Shown here: positions 1 through 12,347 of the stretch, one piece after another
How the letters are laid out: every line of letters starts with the position of its first letter
Numbering within the stretch: the first letter of the stretch is position 1
Source: Chimonanthus salicifolius
Lineage: Eukaryota > Streptophyta > Magnoliopsida > Laurales > Calycanthaceae
DNA: 64,000 nucleotides
Assembly (NCBI GenBank): GCA_013350335.1
Contig: CM023542.1
Location: forward strand, 3,526,025 to 3,590,024
Direction of reading: 5' to 3'
The notes under the pieces: generated by a model
Seen by the model: only the letters and a program-made list of their open reading frames with translations
What the model was told of the DNA's origin: nothing
The model's database searches: none
Translations under genes and position numbers: made by a program

Positions 1-1452
1 AGTTGTAAATATTAATTGTTTATAATAATTAAATTTCAATATCTAAAATTACAAATTAAAATGATTAAATGTAGCTTAAATTTTACAAGTTCAATATCTT
101 TATTATTTTTGCATATTTCATAAAAAATGTGTGATATACTTTAATATTTAAAAAAAATCCTCATTAAATAAAGAGATTTTAGAATTTTCATGTCAATTTT
201 AAAGTCGGGATGTGTTTGAACACGATGACTTGAATCAGAATTTCCTAAAAATCTTAAAAAATAGGAGGTTCACGTGTAGATAGAAAATCTTTCATTGATA
301 TTTTCTCTACAACTTAAGACATTCTATTTTGTAAATCTAAAATAGAAAGCTTGACTTTTCATAAGGAAATTAAAAAAGTTATTTAGATATTATAAATGAA
401 GAAGAGTAGAAATATAATTTTTATTTTTATTAAATAAATAAATTTCATCACTTATAATATATAATTTTGGGATATATATATATATAAGGAGAATTCAACC
501 AAATAAGGAAAAGAAAAGATAGGGCACATCATATATATTTTAATCCATTAAAATTTTGACACTTATTAATAAAAGATAAACTATATACTCATTTACAAAT
601 ATATTGAATATATAAAACTTTAATTATGTAAGTATAATTAATTAATAAATAAAATATAGCTTAATTGAGTAGTTAGAAATATTTAATTAAGTAATTATAT
701 AAATACATGTGGTTTAACCAATTCAATTATAAAAATAATTGTAATACCCTGACCTAAAATAGGCTTAAATAATATGAATTAACCTGTTAATCATATAGAT
801 TATAGTGAGGGATTTGTGAAAAATCTAATTTTAGCCAATCAGAGCTCAATAGCTCATTGATCCAACCCTTTTAAGTTAAAAGGGCAAAATGGTAATTTAC
901 CATTAACAATATAATTATTGTTTGAATAATTATTGTTGATTATTATTTGAGTAATATTGAATTCTTTATTAAGAATATAGATTTTAAAATTTATAAATAT
1001 CTTTATTTCATTAAAATGTTATTAAAAAATTATCCGAAAAGGGCCCGAAAACTAGAAAATGATTATTTTAAATAATTCTACAAGTTAAAAAATTCTAAAA
1101 AAATAACTAGTGTCTAGTTTATGTTTAAATATATCATTTTATTTCTCTAGAGCTAAAAATGAAGATTTTAAACCCTTTAAGTAAGTACAATTTAGTTTAA
1201 GGGAATAGTGACAAAAAGTGATTTTTATTTAAATCAATTAAGTTTAATGGGTTATAACTTTCCAAAATTATATGGTATTTAAACATTTTAAAAACTCAAC
1301 ATTTTGGACAGATAGATCAAATTAAATAATTTTTATTAGTTAAATATTAATAAGAAAATAAAATAAAGATTATATTTATAATAAAATAATATTGTGAATA
1401 GTAAATTTTAGGTAGCTACAGTAATATGATAACCATTATAACCGACTGAAAG

Positions 1453-1488
<36 letters not shown>

Positions 1489-2218
1489 GTGAGTTGTCTT
1501 TCGCCTGTGCCTTTGTGTTGTCAAGTGTCTTTTTTGTACATACGTGGCTGCAAGAGCAGCCACATAACCCATTTTTCTTTCCTATTTAAGGGGTAGATGA
1601 GATGGGATTTTACAGCCCTCTCATTTCACCTACCTTTTAATCTCTCTCTCTCCACTACCTGTTTTCTGGTACTTCTTTTTCTCTCCCTCAAGTATCGTCC
1701 CAGCTTTGTCAAACTTTCTTATTAAGGTATACTTTATTTATAGCTTTAGAATTAACTAGAATATCTTAGAGAAATAAAATGTCATTTTTATTATTATTTT
1801 TAAACTTAAGATGAGTTGTCCTATTGATGTAGTTAAGTTGGTTTTTCTATATCTTAGTTTTATCTAAAGTCAGTAATTTAACAAATTTTAATTTAATCTT
1901 GTTAATAAATTAGAGACTTAAATTACTTAAATTAAATACTTTTATAAGTAAAATTTTGAAATTTGTCTAAAATAAATAATCTGAGATTTGTAATTTTGAT
2001 TATGTTAAGCATTGTTTAAAGACCCCTATTCTCAATTAAAAATGATACTAACCCTTATTTATTATATTATACTATATATATATATATATACATATGTATT
2101 CACTTCCAGGCTGATACTCTCTATCTGTGGCTGACTCAGCCCGATAGCTATCAATAGCTGAGCAATTAATTTTGCCGCTCGGTAGAAAAAAAAAAAGATC
2201 AGGACACTGAGTATATCT

Positions 2219-2378
2219 CTAGGCCTAACTCACTATATGAGTAGTGGCCTGAGCACCCTATATTTGTATTTCTAGGCCTAACTTGCTATACAAGTAGTGG
2301 CCTGAGCACCCTATATTTGTATCTTTAGGCCTAACTCGCTATACGAGTAGTGGCCTGAGCATTATATTATATTACTGA
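2219..2378. repeat. Three 53-bp tandem repeats in the solo LTR
   Basis: Units begin AGGCCTAACTYGCTATA at 2221, 2274 and 2327 (period 53). They contain a short palindrome (CTCGCTATACGAG in unit 3) followed by TAGTGGCCTGAGCA. The palindrome arms co-vary between units: CTCACTATATGAG, CTTGCTATACAAG and CTCGCTATACGAG. Confidence 0.9.
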
Positions 2379-2802
2379 TTACTATTATAATCTAAAAATG
2401 AATAGTAACCCATTTTAGGAGACTCATATCCATTACCCTTAAAGTTTTCCCGAAAAATAAATAAAAGAATTTGCAACACTATGATTATGTGTATTATGTT
2501 GATTAATGATTGTATAATTCGTTATATTCTTGTTTTCATGTTTTGACAGATATCTCTATACCCCACACATACGGTGAGGAGACTTAACATTACAGTAGAA
2601 GTAAATCAGGTTTAAAGGAACTAGTGCAATGAGTAGGTTTCAATGATCAGATTTGATGAACCCACTTATATGCCTAGACTTTGTGCACTATTATGAAAAG
2701 TGCTTATTGATATTTATGATGTTTATCATATATTGTGATTATGGTGATGAAATGCTTATGAATTATACTGCTTCCACGTACCCTTAACTACTGAACTATT
2801 AT

Positions 2803-2908
2803 CGGCCCAGGTGTGTCGATTACCGGCCCAGGTGTGTCGGTTTACGTCTACTAGCCCAGGTGTGTTAGTTGCTGGCCCAGGTGTGTCAGTACCGACCCAA
2901 GTGTGTCG
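2803..2908. repeat. Five short GGCCCAGGTGTGTCGG repeats in the solo LTR
   Basis: Five imperfect copies of CGGCCCAGGTGTGTCGG occur between 2803 and 2908, spaced about 21-26 bp. The flanks of each copy are complementary (CGG...TCGG, CTAG...TTAG, CTGG...TCAG), so each could form a small hairpin. Confidence 0.85.
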
Positions 2909-3504
2909 GAGATGTACTTGCAAGATTCTGCATTTTGACCGTGTCGGGACTTAATGCTTATAGTCAGTGTAGTGTCTAGGTGTTGCAGTTGGATATCAGC
3001 AGTAAATTGAGAATGATTTGATATTTAGCATGACAATTATAGTATGATGAAAATGTTAATTTTGGCTAACCTGATAATTATTACACTGCATTGTTATGTT
3101 ATTTTCACTGGGCTGGTTAGCTCACACCACTCACATTTCAGGAGATGTACCCGATGAGGAGGAATCTCCATTTCAAACTTAAAGATAGATAAGCTGTTGC
3201 AGTTCCTTGGAATCCCATGGATGGGATTTTCATCTATTTTGCTTATTAGTTCTTGGAACCATGTTTTGTAGAGTACCTTATGTGGTACCCGTTTTTGTAA
3301 TCATGTATGAACCACTACGTTACTGCTAGTAACTCTGTTAAAAATGATATTATCCTTTTTATATTTATTTGTATGATACATGTTTGTAAAAGGGTAGACA
3401 TATGGTACATGTTTGAGTCCATATGTAAAGAGCATGTGTGACATTTAAAAAAAAAAAAATAGTAGCGTTCTGGGCCCGCCTTCGGATCAGGACGTTACAA
3501 TAAT

Positions 3505-4064
3505 TGTGTAATTAAAATATCACAATTGTGTAATTGAAAATACTAGATTATGAATTACATCATTAGAGTCGAATTAACAAATTTAGTTAGACAAGTTTAG
3601 TTGTTTAATTGGACTAATTAAAGTATGGAAGATAGCAAAATTAAGTAATTAGCAATGTTTAATTATGTAATTGAACTAATGAAATCAAATAAAATATTGA
3701 TTAAAACATAAAAAATAACATTGAATTAAATAAAGTCATGATTCATGAATGGAGATGGGAGTTGAAGGGTGGGGGAAGTTAGTGCTATGAATTGATTTTT
3801 ACAGGTATATTTTTTCTATAAATAGAGCATTCAATGAACAGAGCTGCATCTATAAATAGTTTCAATGAATCCAACAGTAGATATTATTTCAATAATAGGA
3901 TGACTTAGGGAATGGCCCTTCCCATATTTGCATACTGAAAATGGAGGTTACATTTAAAATAATTTTCTAATAATATCCTGATATTGACTTTTAATTTTTA
4001 GAGGTAAATTGGTGAAGTTTTTTAAAGGGTGAGATATCTTTGGTAGACTCTAATCTTGAAATGT
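3505..4064. other. AT-rich intergenic DNA
   Basis: No gene, promoter or repeat boundary recognised. 1-734, 4386-5220 and 5587-6029 are similar. Confidence 0.5.
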
Positions 4065-4385
4065 CATAAATATCGGCGGTATTTTCAATTTTATTATGTT
4101 TTATCGGCAAAATATCATTATCGCGTTGATAACGCATATTTATCGGTGCGACGGTAAATTCTCGATAAAATCACGTTAAAAATGTGATAAATTGTAATAT
4201 TGCTATAATATCCAGATAAATTGTCAGTAAATTCCTTATTATGATTTATATTTTATAAATAGTTTCATTTATTCTATTTTTATTATTTTTAAATATTATA
4301 TTTTCTGTGAGATTTTCTCATTAATATCTCGGTAAACACCTATGAATTTGAAAATATCACGATATTACCCATCGCTGTTGATATC
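4065..4385. mobile_element. Degenerate CGATA-rich element
   Basis: AATATCGGCGGTATTTT, TTTATCGGCAAAATATC, ATTTATCGGTGCGACGG, TCTCGATAAAATCACG and AATATCACGATATTACC recur. Similar to, but distinct from, the CGGCCG-core hAT family. No termini or duplication found. Confidence 0.35.
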
Positions 4386-5329
4386 CCAAGAACGGTCATT
4401 GTAACTATGATCTTGATGAGCTTTTTGGAATCTAAATTCTTAAATATTTCAACAAAATCAATATTTCAATTTTTAAGGACACAAAATTACACTCATTTTA
4501 GTCTATTTTGAATCACTTTTTTAATTGTTTAAAAAAATAAAATATTGAAAATATAGGCCAATGTGAGATAGAAAACTTGATATTTATCAACTTTTACATG
4601 TCAATGGATTTAAGAAGAACAAATACTAGCCAATATTCTAAAATTTGGCTAATGTTTGGACTACGATGGAAGAATTATTAGTCTATAACCTTTTCCTTTA
4701 ATCTTTTCTAGTTCTATAATTTTGAAAGTACATATTTTACACAAGTAATAATGATTAAAATATTAATGAATCATTATTTCTTCAACTTAAAATATTTTAG
4801 AATACAATTTTAATTTTATAAAACACTAATTTTTATTCCCCATTTGGTAATGTTAGAAATTTTAGTCTATTGATAGTGGGGCCAAGTGGGTCTTATAATT
4901 TTTTTTTCTTCTGTAAATTATTGATATTGACTTACTATAGGATTTGAATTAGAGACCTCTGGTTCTTAAAATAAAGAATATACTACTTCGTATTGGGTTA
5001 ATTGTTTTTATTTACTTGTAGATTATTAATTATAATCTCAATCTATACAATTAGATTAAAATAACAAATGAAAAATAAAAAGTAAAAATAACAATGGATT
5101 CAAATAGGCTTCATATAGATTGTAAAAGTTCTAAAAATGAAAAATAATATAAAGTTATTAAATTTTAAGAAATCTAAGTTATGAATTAATTAATTAAATC
5201 AATAATAATATTTTAAATGTCATATTTGTGATTAAAGCTTTGGAGAGAGTCTAGCCACGTTGTGCAACATGACTTTCAGCAAACGTATGACACATATGTT
5301 GGTATTCATGTGATTATTTTTAATTACAA

Positions 5330-5586
5330 GGACCTTTAAGAGGGATGTCGGCCGGGTGGCCGGCGGGAATTTGAGACGGTGAGAGGACCACCCAATGACG
5401 GTGTTTTCCGTCTGGGGGTTGCAAGTTGCAACGACCATTTATGTTGCAACCGTCTGCAGACAAAAACATTATTTTACATGCTTTTCTACAACAACTCTCA
5501 TTTTTTTCCCATTTTGCCCCTGTCAAGCCCCTAAATTAGTTACTCTACTCTGGTCACGAAAAGAGAAAAACAGACCAACCGAGTAA
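5330..5586. other. GC-rich island, no gene recognised
   Basis: GC-rich stretch (GATGTCGGCCGGGTGGCCGG, GTTGCAAGTTGCAACG, GTTGCAACCGTCTGCAGAC) in otherwise AT-rich DNA. Short overlapping ORFs on both strands look fortuitous. Possibly a decayed gene or element. Confidence 0.3.
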
Positions 5587-6029
5587 CGAACCCTTCTTTT
5601 CTACGAATGGATGACTATCTTCATCTTCTTTGTTTCAATTATTTGAAAAACTATAAAAATATTATTTTGGTAAGGTCACTCTTTTGGAGGTGTTTAAAAA
5701 CAAAAAATTTAAATTGGAGAAAATTTTAACATTTTAAAAATTCATAAAATGATTTTGAACTATTTTAAATTACCACTTAAGGCACATAGGAGCAAGATAT
5801 CTACAATAAATGACTTTTTAATTTTGAAAATTTAAAAAGAAAATACTTCAACTTTATCATTTCAGGTCAAATACTCGAGAAAAAAGTCTCTAAAATAGAT
5901 AGAAGTTTTTTTAAAAAAAGATTTCATGAAAAATTAGTCCTTCAAAACTACTCTCGGAGGGTCAATTAGAGATCAAAATATGTAAAATAGATGAAATTTT
6001 AAATTTAAAAATTATAAAAATATGCCCAC

Positions 6030-6190
6030 CATTGGATATCTAAGCAGGTAGCTTCTCCTCTTAGGAAAGGAGAGGTCACAGGTTCAATCTCCCATGGCCC
6101 TTATCTTGGAGCATGGAGTTTCTCTTATGAATTTTATGAGGATTATGGTTGAGACGAATAGTTAAGGTGAGTTGAGGTTTCGCTGAATCT
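6030..6190 (+). mobile_element. SINE-like element, diverged
   Basis: ATCTAAGCAGGTAGCTTCTC, GGTCACAGGTTCAATCTCCC (box B-like) and ATGGCCCTTATCTTGGAGC. Organisation is like family 1, but the body differs. Confidence 0.55.
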
Positions 6191-6739
6191 TTAAAATAAA
6201 ATTATAAAACACATTTGGTTTAGACCTTATTGTAGAAGCAATCTCCTCTTTCGTTCTTCATCGCTATAAATAAAATCATAGTATAATTTTCTTTACTGAT
6301 TTTTTTTTTTAAAAAATTCTCTTTGAAAGATTTTTTTAGGTGTAGCTTTACGACAGAGACTAGGATGTAGGAAATTTAAATTTACACTCAAGAGGATCCT
6401 CATTGGCTCATTGAATGAGCCTCATTCTATCTGCCTTACCGAAATTGGACACCTAACTGGGACCATGATTCATTCAATTGGCAAGCTCAACAAGGAACAT
6501 GAGGAATTGACCGTGGGTCAGCTTAATGATTTTTAGATAATTATGTTACCCAATAATTATTTGTCTTCTTTTCTTTTCTTTTTTTTACTGAAAACTGATA
6601 CCAACATCAGTATGGCAATTTATTGGATTCTATAGAACAATATTTTTTGGGTTTTATCATTTATTTATTTTAGTTGTTACCCAATTTTGAAGTTTTTTAC
6701 TTTTTATCTTTTATATAAATGGTTGATACCTAGATACAA

Positions 6740-6900
6740 TTTTTTTTTTTGAGCGGTGACAAAAAAACTTTCATTAAAAAAGAGTACCGGAAATACAAAA
6801 TCAAACATGAGAACCTACGAGAATTAGGCCCACAAAAGAAAGGATAAAATAGAATAAAACACCAAAAAAAAAAAAGCAAACAACATTAAACAAAAAACCA
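6740..6900 (-). mobile_element. Possible LINE 3' tail, minus strand
   Basis: Starts with (T)n then GAGCGGTGACAAAAAAACTT and TCATTAAAAAAGAGTACCGG. This resembles plant LINE 3' ends read in reverse. No coding sequence or duplication found. Confidence 0.35.
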
Positions 6901-8539
6901 AATGAAAAAACAAATATATATATATATATATATAAGAAAGAATATAGAAATAGTTTTTCACCATTTATATATTAATAAGTAGATAAAAAATATACTGTCT
7001 CTTATTATTAAAAACACAAATATCCGGGTTGGTGAACCGTATATAGAGGAGACTGTTCAAAATTTTTATTAGTAAATGGATTTTAGATTTTTATTATTAT
7101 GGATATATTATATTGTATATACATCTCTTTAAGAGGAAGAGAGACTTGTTTTACTAAATTGTATACGTGGGTGAATGGCCAATCAATAGAGGGGTTCACG
7201 TGGGGCCTATAAATTATTGAAGTTTTCACTTTTTATTTTAAACTTAAATAATATTCATTTAATGCATTTCAATTGTTGCTGATAAATCAAAATATTTATT
7301 TAATGAATTTATTTTGATCTCTTAAAAAACACTAAGTTGATTTGATTAGAGGTGAATTTTTTTTACTTGACTGAAAAAAATCAAATTTGGATCATTCACT
7401 TCCTAAACAATTTTAAATTGATATAACTTGACGCAATTTGAAATAAATTTGAATTGGGTTGGATAGAGGGTCTCAATCCTAAATATGATCTAAATTGAAT
7501 TAAAATTAATATTTAACTAATTCATTTATTTCTACCTATTAATCTTAACTCATGCATTTTACCCAAGTTAAAAAATCTTAATCTATTCTCTGAATTTTCC
7601 ATAGCTATTACTGAACAACAGGTGTAGAAATTTCCTCTTTGTTAAACATGGTTTTACACACCTTACATCCATTTGGTGGCCTAGTGGTTTTATTTAGTTT
7701 AAATTTATTTGAGTTAATACTTTTCATTCAATTAATCTCAATATCCAAAACATGAAAATTATATTTAAATTGATTTATTTAAGTTATTTTTTGAGAGAGA
7801 AAAATTCACTGAATTACAAAGATTAATTTTCAGTGAATAATTTCTCCTGACATTTCCTAGCCTGAAAATTTTCACCTGTACACCCCATGTGAGAGTGGGA
7901 CCCACAGAGTGTGAATGTTCATGCTCTTCTTCTCAAACTCATTTACCCATTGTATCAGTTGTAAAATTGAATTTATTTTGAGTTGATATTACTGTTTGAT
8001 TAAAAATATATAATTTTTTTACTTCATTTTGATATTTGAATTTTTCAAATCTAATGGACTTGTGTTCTTTAGGAGAACTGAAGAGAAAAATTACGCTCCT
8101 CCGAATTTTATTTTATTTTTCTAATTTTTTTGCAAGAAATTTCTGGACTTCATTTTTTTTTTATCATTATTTTGTGGTCATTTAGATATTTAAATGTAAT
8201 TTTGAAGTTAAGAAATCGAGAATTTTAAAATATTTTGAAAAGTGGAAAAAATCCTGAAGCTTTCAGAAACATGAAAAATAAAGTCTAGTAACTTTTTGCT
8301 ATTTTTCTCTTAAAGAATGAGCATTTTGGGTTATTTTTATTATTTTTTTTCGAATATCAACTCTGAAATAATCTCAAATTCAATAAGTAACTGTGGACTT
8401 TTTTTTTGCTTCAATCTCTAATCATGTCAAGTAGTTTTGTGAGTTCTCTTTTCAACACCTCTGAAATCACCTCGATCAAAGTCCATATGACAAAGTTATG
8501 TCCATTTTACCATAGGTTATCCATTAAGTTTTACGAATA

Positions 8540-8680
8540 GATACGTATCGGTTCCGCCGCACCAATGTGAGCCCGCTATTGTGGGTTTTTGACTGATACT
8601 TTGTAGCCGATACCCAATATATCAGCCGATAAGCGGGTGATATGTTGCGGCCGATACGCAAAATACCGGCAGGCTTTTTT
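8540..8680. mobile_element. Degenerate palindrome-rich element
   Basis: Contains GATACGTATCGG, TAGCCGATACCCAATATATC, AGCCGATAAGC and GCGGCCGATACGC, related in sequence to the hAT MITE family. Ends and target duplication not found. Confidence 0.45.
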
Positions 8681-9250
8681 TTATCTTAGCATTTAGTAGA
8701 CCCCACTCTTATAGTTCCCTGAGAGCTCACTGGGGGAAACTGATTCTTCATCATTCTATGAAAGAAGAAAGAAGTACAGAGAATCACATGGCCCTCATTA
8801 TAAACAGTTCTACTTTTGTATTCTTGTCGGCCAAGCCCAGCAACCCTTTTGTATATTTTTAATCTGCTGTCATTTGATGTTGGAGAAAGTTCTGGTATGA
8901 AGTATGAACCAGTCCAAATTGGTGAGCATTGGAGGCCCTACACTACCCTTTCTCTTTCAATCACTTCTATTGTCTTGAAAACAATGAAGATTATTATCAT
9001 TATCACTAAATCTTCCTCTTTTAAGCTATAAACTACTTCATTCATCTCTTTGAATGCCTTGCAATTGCAATGGGCCCTACTACTCCTACTCTTAGTCTCT
9101 GTTAGTCGGTGTCCAAAACACCCTTCTTTTCCACAAAAACATCTAAATCACCCTCTCTCAAATCATCCATCTCGTATCAACTTCACATCTGAAAATGACC
9201 CACAAGACTTTAAATCTAGATTTGTTTGAAAAAAGGAAAATACTATGATC

Positions 9251-9390
9251 CAGGTTTCATCGTATCGTCCGATATTCGATATATGTAGTCAATATCGTCC
9301 GATATCGATAGTTTTAATTTTTTTTAAAAAGAGAGAGAGAGAGAGATTTTTCGGTCGATATATCAATCGATACCGATATTTCAACTCCTG
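9251..9390. mobile_element. Diverged palindrome-rich MITE
   Basis: About 140 bp, from CAGGTTTCATCGTATCG to CGATATTTCAACTCCTG. Interior has CCGATATTCGATATATG, CGTCCGATATCGATAG and a GAGAGAGAGAGAG spacer. No matching 8-bp flanks seen. Confidence 0.65.
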
Positions 9391-10299
9391 AACCTTGATA
9401 GACCAGTAAATGGGCCTGTAGATGTGAGTTGGGCCTCCTGGTCCAGGTCTTAAATCTTAATGCATTGATCCGTAGTTCCGTACTTCAAGCCTAAATTTGG
9501 AATTTCTTTTCTATCATAAATACTGGGCCCTTAATGGGCTCATGAATTTCGAACTTTTTACCCATTTGGACCTTAATTTTTTATTTAATTTATTTTTATC
9601 GCCAATATACCCAAGATTTCACCAAATTTGCTTGTTTTGCGTTTTCGACCCATTGTCGAAAAATCTGATATTTCGTGATATTTACGTGGCCTCTTTGGAA
9701 TCGTATGAATATTGGCCCATTTTAGATTTTAGCCAATATTTGAAATTCAGACTTGTACTGGACCCATTATATTAATATGGATCTTATTCCATCCATTATG
9801 AAAATATATTTTTTAATCATTTATATTAATATTGCAGTGCTTTTCCCTGAGTTGGGCCAACATCATAATATTCTGGCCTCTGAATCCTTTAAGAATCTCT
9901 GGTTCTAAATTTTGACTCTAATAGAGTTTTGGGTCGTTCTTGGATCCTATTTAAATCTATTTAAACCAGTACTAATTGATAGTCGACAATATTATCTTAA
10001 AAATCGATTAAATTGTGTGGGCGGATGTGAGGCATTGATAGACTACTGTAGTAGGTGATCATTAGTCCTATAACGGAAACAGACTTAACCAACGGGAGGT
10101 TTATAAGTAAGATAATTACACTTCATTTTATAGAGTTCTTTTCTCACATGAAGTTTGAGAAAAATAAAATCGTGTTAGATTGAAAAAATGGCCAATATAA
10201 TATCTATACATGGAAGGACAATTCGGTACAATTTTAATTAAAATTTGTTGAATTTTTTGAAGATTGATACCAAAATTTCAAATTTAAATGATAAAATTA

Positions 10300-10525
10300 T
10301 GCGCCCCATATAGACACCCATTTTTTATGCCTCTACACACTCGATTTCAAAAAAAAGTGAAATTACCATTCTACCCCTCCGTGTTCTATTTATCCGAACG
10401 AACTGTCAGTTCATTTTCAGTTTGTTCGGATGAATGTACTCATCCGAACGAATAAATCAGTATAATTTCAGTTTATTCGGATGAGTGTTCATTCAAATGA
10501 ATGAGTCAAATTTTGTGAAGAATTG

Positions 10526-10556
<31 letters not shown>

Positions 10557-10768
10557 TTCAAATGAACAGTATGATTCATTTGAACGAATAAGCACTCGTT
10601 TGAAGGAACGAAAATTATACTAAAGTGTTCGTTCGGATAAATATATTCGTTCAAACGAAGTGAAAATTTATTCGAATGAATTTATACGCAGGGTAGAATG
10701 GTAATTTCACCAAAAATACTAAAATGAGTGTGTAAAGACTGATTTTTTGAGTATATTTATGGCTTCCA
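10300..10768. mobile_element. Long-TIR foldback MITE (Mutator-like?) with TA tract at its centre
   Basis: About 469 bp. Inverted repeats of over 150 bp include TGAAATTACCATTCTACCC at the left and its complement GGGTAGAATGGTAATTTCA at the right. Inside are many TCATCCGAACGAA-type units and a central (TA)n at 10525-10553. Flanks share AAAATTA (10293-10299 and 10769-10775). A second copy is at 46774-47572. Confidence 0.75.
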
Positions 10769-10862
10769 AAAATTAAAATGCCTTTAATCTGTCAAAAATA
10801 TTTTCATGCTATTGACACTTGTCAAAAATATTACTTTTTAATCAGAAGCTGATGGAGGATAG

Positions 10863-10923
10863 AATTTATTGAGACATCCATTCCAAACTTTATAATTTAT
10901 TGAGACATCCATTCCAACTTTAT
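10863..10923. repeat. 31-bp tandem duplication
   Basis: Two copies of AATTTATTGAGACATCCATT... (10863-10893 and 10894-10923), differing by one base. Confidence 0.92.
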
Positions 10924-10999
10924 TCAAATATCCACTCCAACACTCACATCATCCAGCCACTGTCGCGGTATTGTGTGTAGAATTACACTTCTACCTATG

Positions 11000-12094
11000 T
11001 GGGAAGTTACGTTACAGGGAAGGGCTTTTTTGTCTTTTCATAAATCAGATAATGGAATATAAAATCACAGAAAAAGCCCGAGAGTGCAGAGTCAGACGCA
11101 CGCTTGTCTCTCTTCATGTGGGTCGCGTCTGACTCGACACCCAATTTTATTTATAAAAGAATTAGATTAAATAAATATGATCTTCATTTATTATATAATA
11201 ATATTATTAAAGATGACAGCCATGTTTTCTTTATACAGAGAAGACAAGAAGAAGGTGGGCAAAGTACGCCAATCTGACATCGATGTTCTTCAGATTCTTT
11301 CAATTATGTCATACTCAGTCGGCGATGGCAGTAAACAAATGAACAGTGCTTGGCACAGACAGATTGAGTTTTAAATTTTGTTGAAATAAAAAATATTGGA
11401 TCTTTAATGAGATAAAAACAGTTGTTTAGCATTCTTTAAGATTTTAAAATTAAAAATTGTAAGATTACAATGTTGGTGATGTAGTAAATATAGATAAAGA
11501 AATTGAAAATTGAAAATAAAGACACCCCATTTTGGTTCATATCTTATGACTCGACAAAATTTGATCCGACACGACTCTCTAATTCAACAGAATTAAGTCA
11601 GATTAACATATCGAACAGGTTAAAACCAAGTTAAAAAAGAACCTATTCGATTTTTCTCACAAGTCACTTTTTTATTATATTTTATTCATTTCTTTGCACT
11701 AAAAACATAGGAGGTAAAAAATAATGGGTATAGATATTTAATTTTCAGTTGAATGATACTTCTTCGTCAATACCACAAAAAATATGATATATTCCTCTCA
11801 TTTCAAAGAACCGTTTCCTATAGTTATTGGGGGATAGAAAAATTTATCGAAAAGAAAAAAGAAAAGTTTTTCTTATTCGACAAGATAATGCTTCGTTTAT
11901 TTCCAATTAAAATAAATTTTTTTGTACACGACAAAAAATCTAGATCTTTATAAATTCTATACTATATAATCTATTACAATTTTGTAAAACTAAATCCACT
12001 CATCCAATTTGACCAAATACAATCAAGGGTTAGAGACATGGCCATCACTTTCCATTTGCAACTCTGACAAAAGGGGAAGTTGGTAGATGTAGAA
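11000..12094. other. AT-rich intergenic DNA
   Basis: Short ORFs at 11177 and 11753 have no recognisable domain and skewed AT-rich composition; treated as non-coding. 11560-11650 has GACTCGACAAAATTTG-type sequence distantly like hAT-like family B. Confidence 0.45.
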
Positions 12095-12347
12095 CAGGGG
12101 TAAAAAAAATGCCCGAGATATCTTGTATAAGTCGAGATATCTCGGGTTTTTTACGCGTAAGATATCTCGGCTGATATGAGATGTATCGGCCGTATGGGCA
12201 AGATCTCAATCGATATGACTGAGATCTCGCCGATATCGGCCGAGATTTGTAAAAAAAAGTTTAGAGAGAGAAAAAAATCACCCAATATGGGTGAGATATC
12301 GGCCGAAAAATGCCGAGATCTCGGATCCACCGTTTTTTGGACCCCTG
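12095..12347. mobile_element. hAT-type palindrome-rich MITE
   Basis: 253 bp, from CAGGGGTAAAAAAAATG to CGTTTTTTGGACCCCTG. Flanks ATGTAGAA and GTGTAGAC match 6/8. Interior has CCGAGATATC, TCGCCGATATCGGCCGAGAT and a GAGAGAGAAAAAAATC spacer. Open frames across it on both strands are products of the repeats, not genes. Confidence 0.87.

Larger units (their letters stand above)
740..3499. mobile_element. 2.76-kb solo LTR (Ty3/gypsy-like, TG...CA, 5-bp TSD)
   Basis: Starts TGTAATACCCTGACC and ends GGACGTTACA. It is flanked by a perfect 5-bp duplication, ATAAT (735-739 and 3500-3504). The termini form an imperfect inverted repeat (TGTAATACCCTGA against TGTAACGTCCTGA). No gag or pol coding sequence lies inside, and there is no second LTR, so this is best read as a solo LTR. 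Long LTRs with such ends are typical of Tekay/Del chromoviruses, but lineage is inference. Inside are a (TA)n tract at 1456-1485, another at 2071-2094, a threefold 53-bp repeat and a five-fold short repeat. Confidence 0.82.

Noticed and set aside
2219..2378. CRISPR-like array of spaced palindromic repeats
   Set aside because: Only three units in direct tandem without unique spacers, in a plant LTR.
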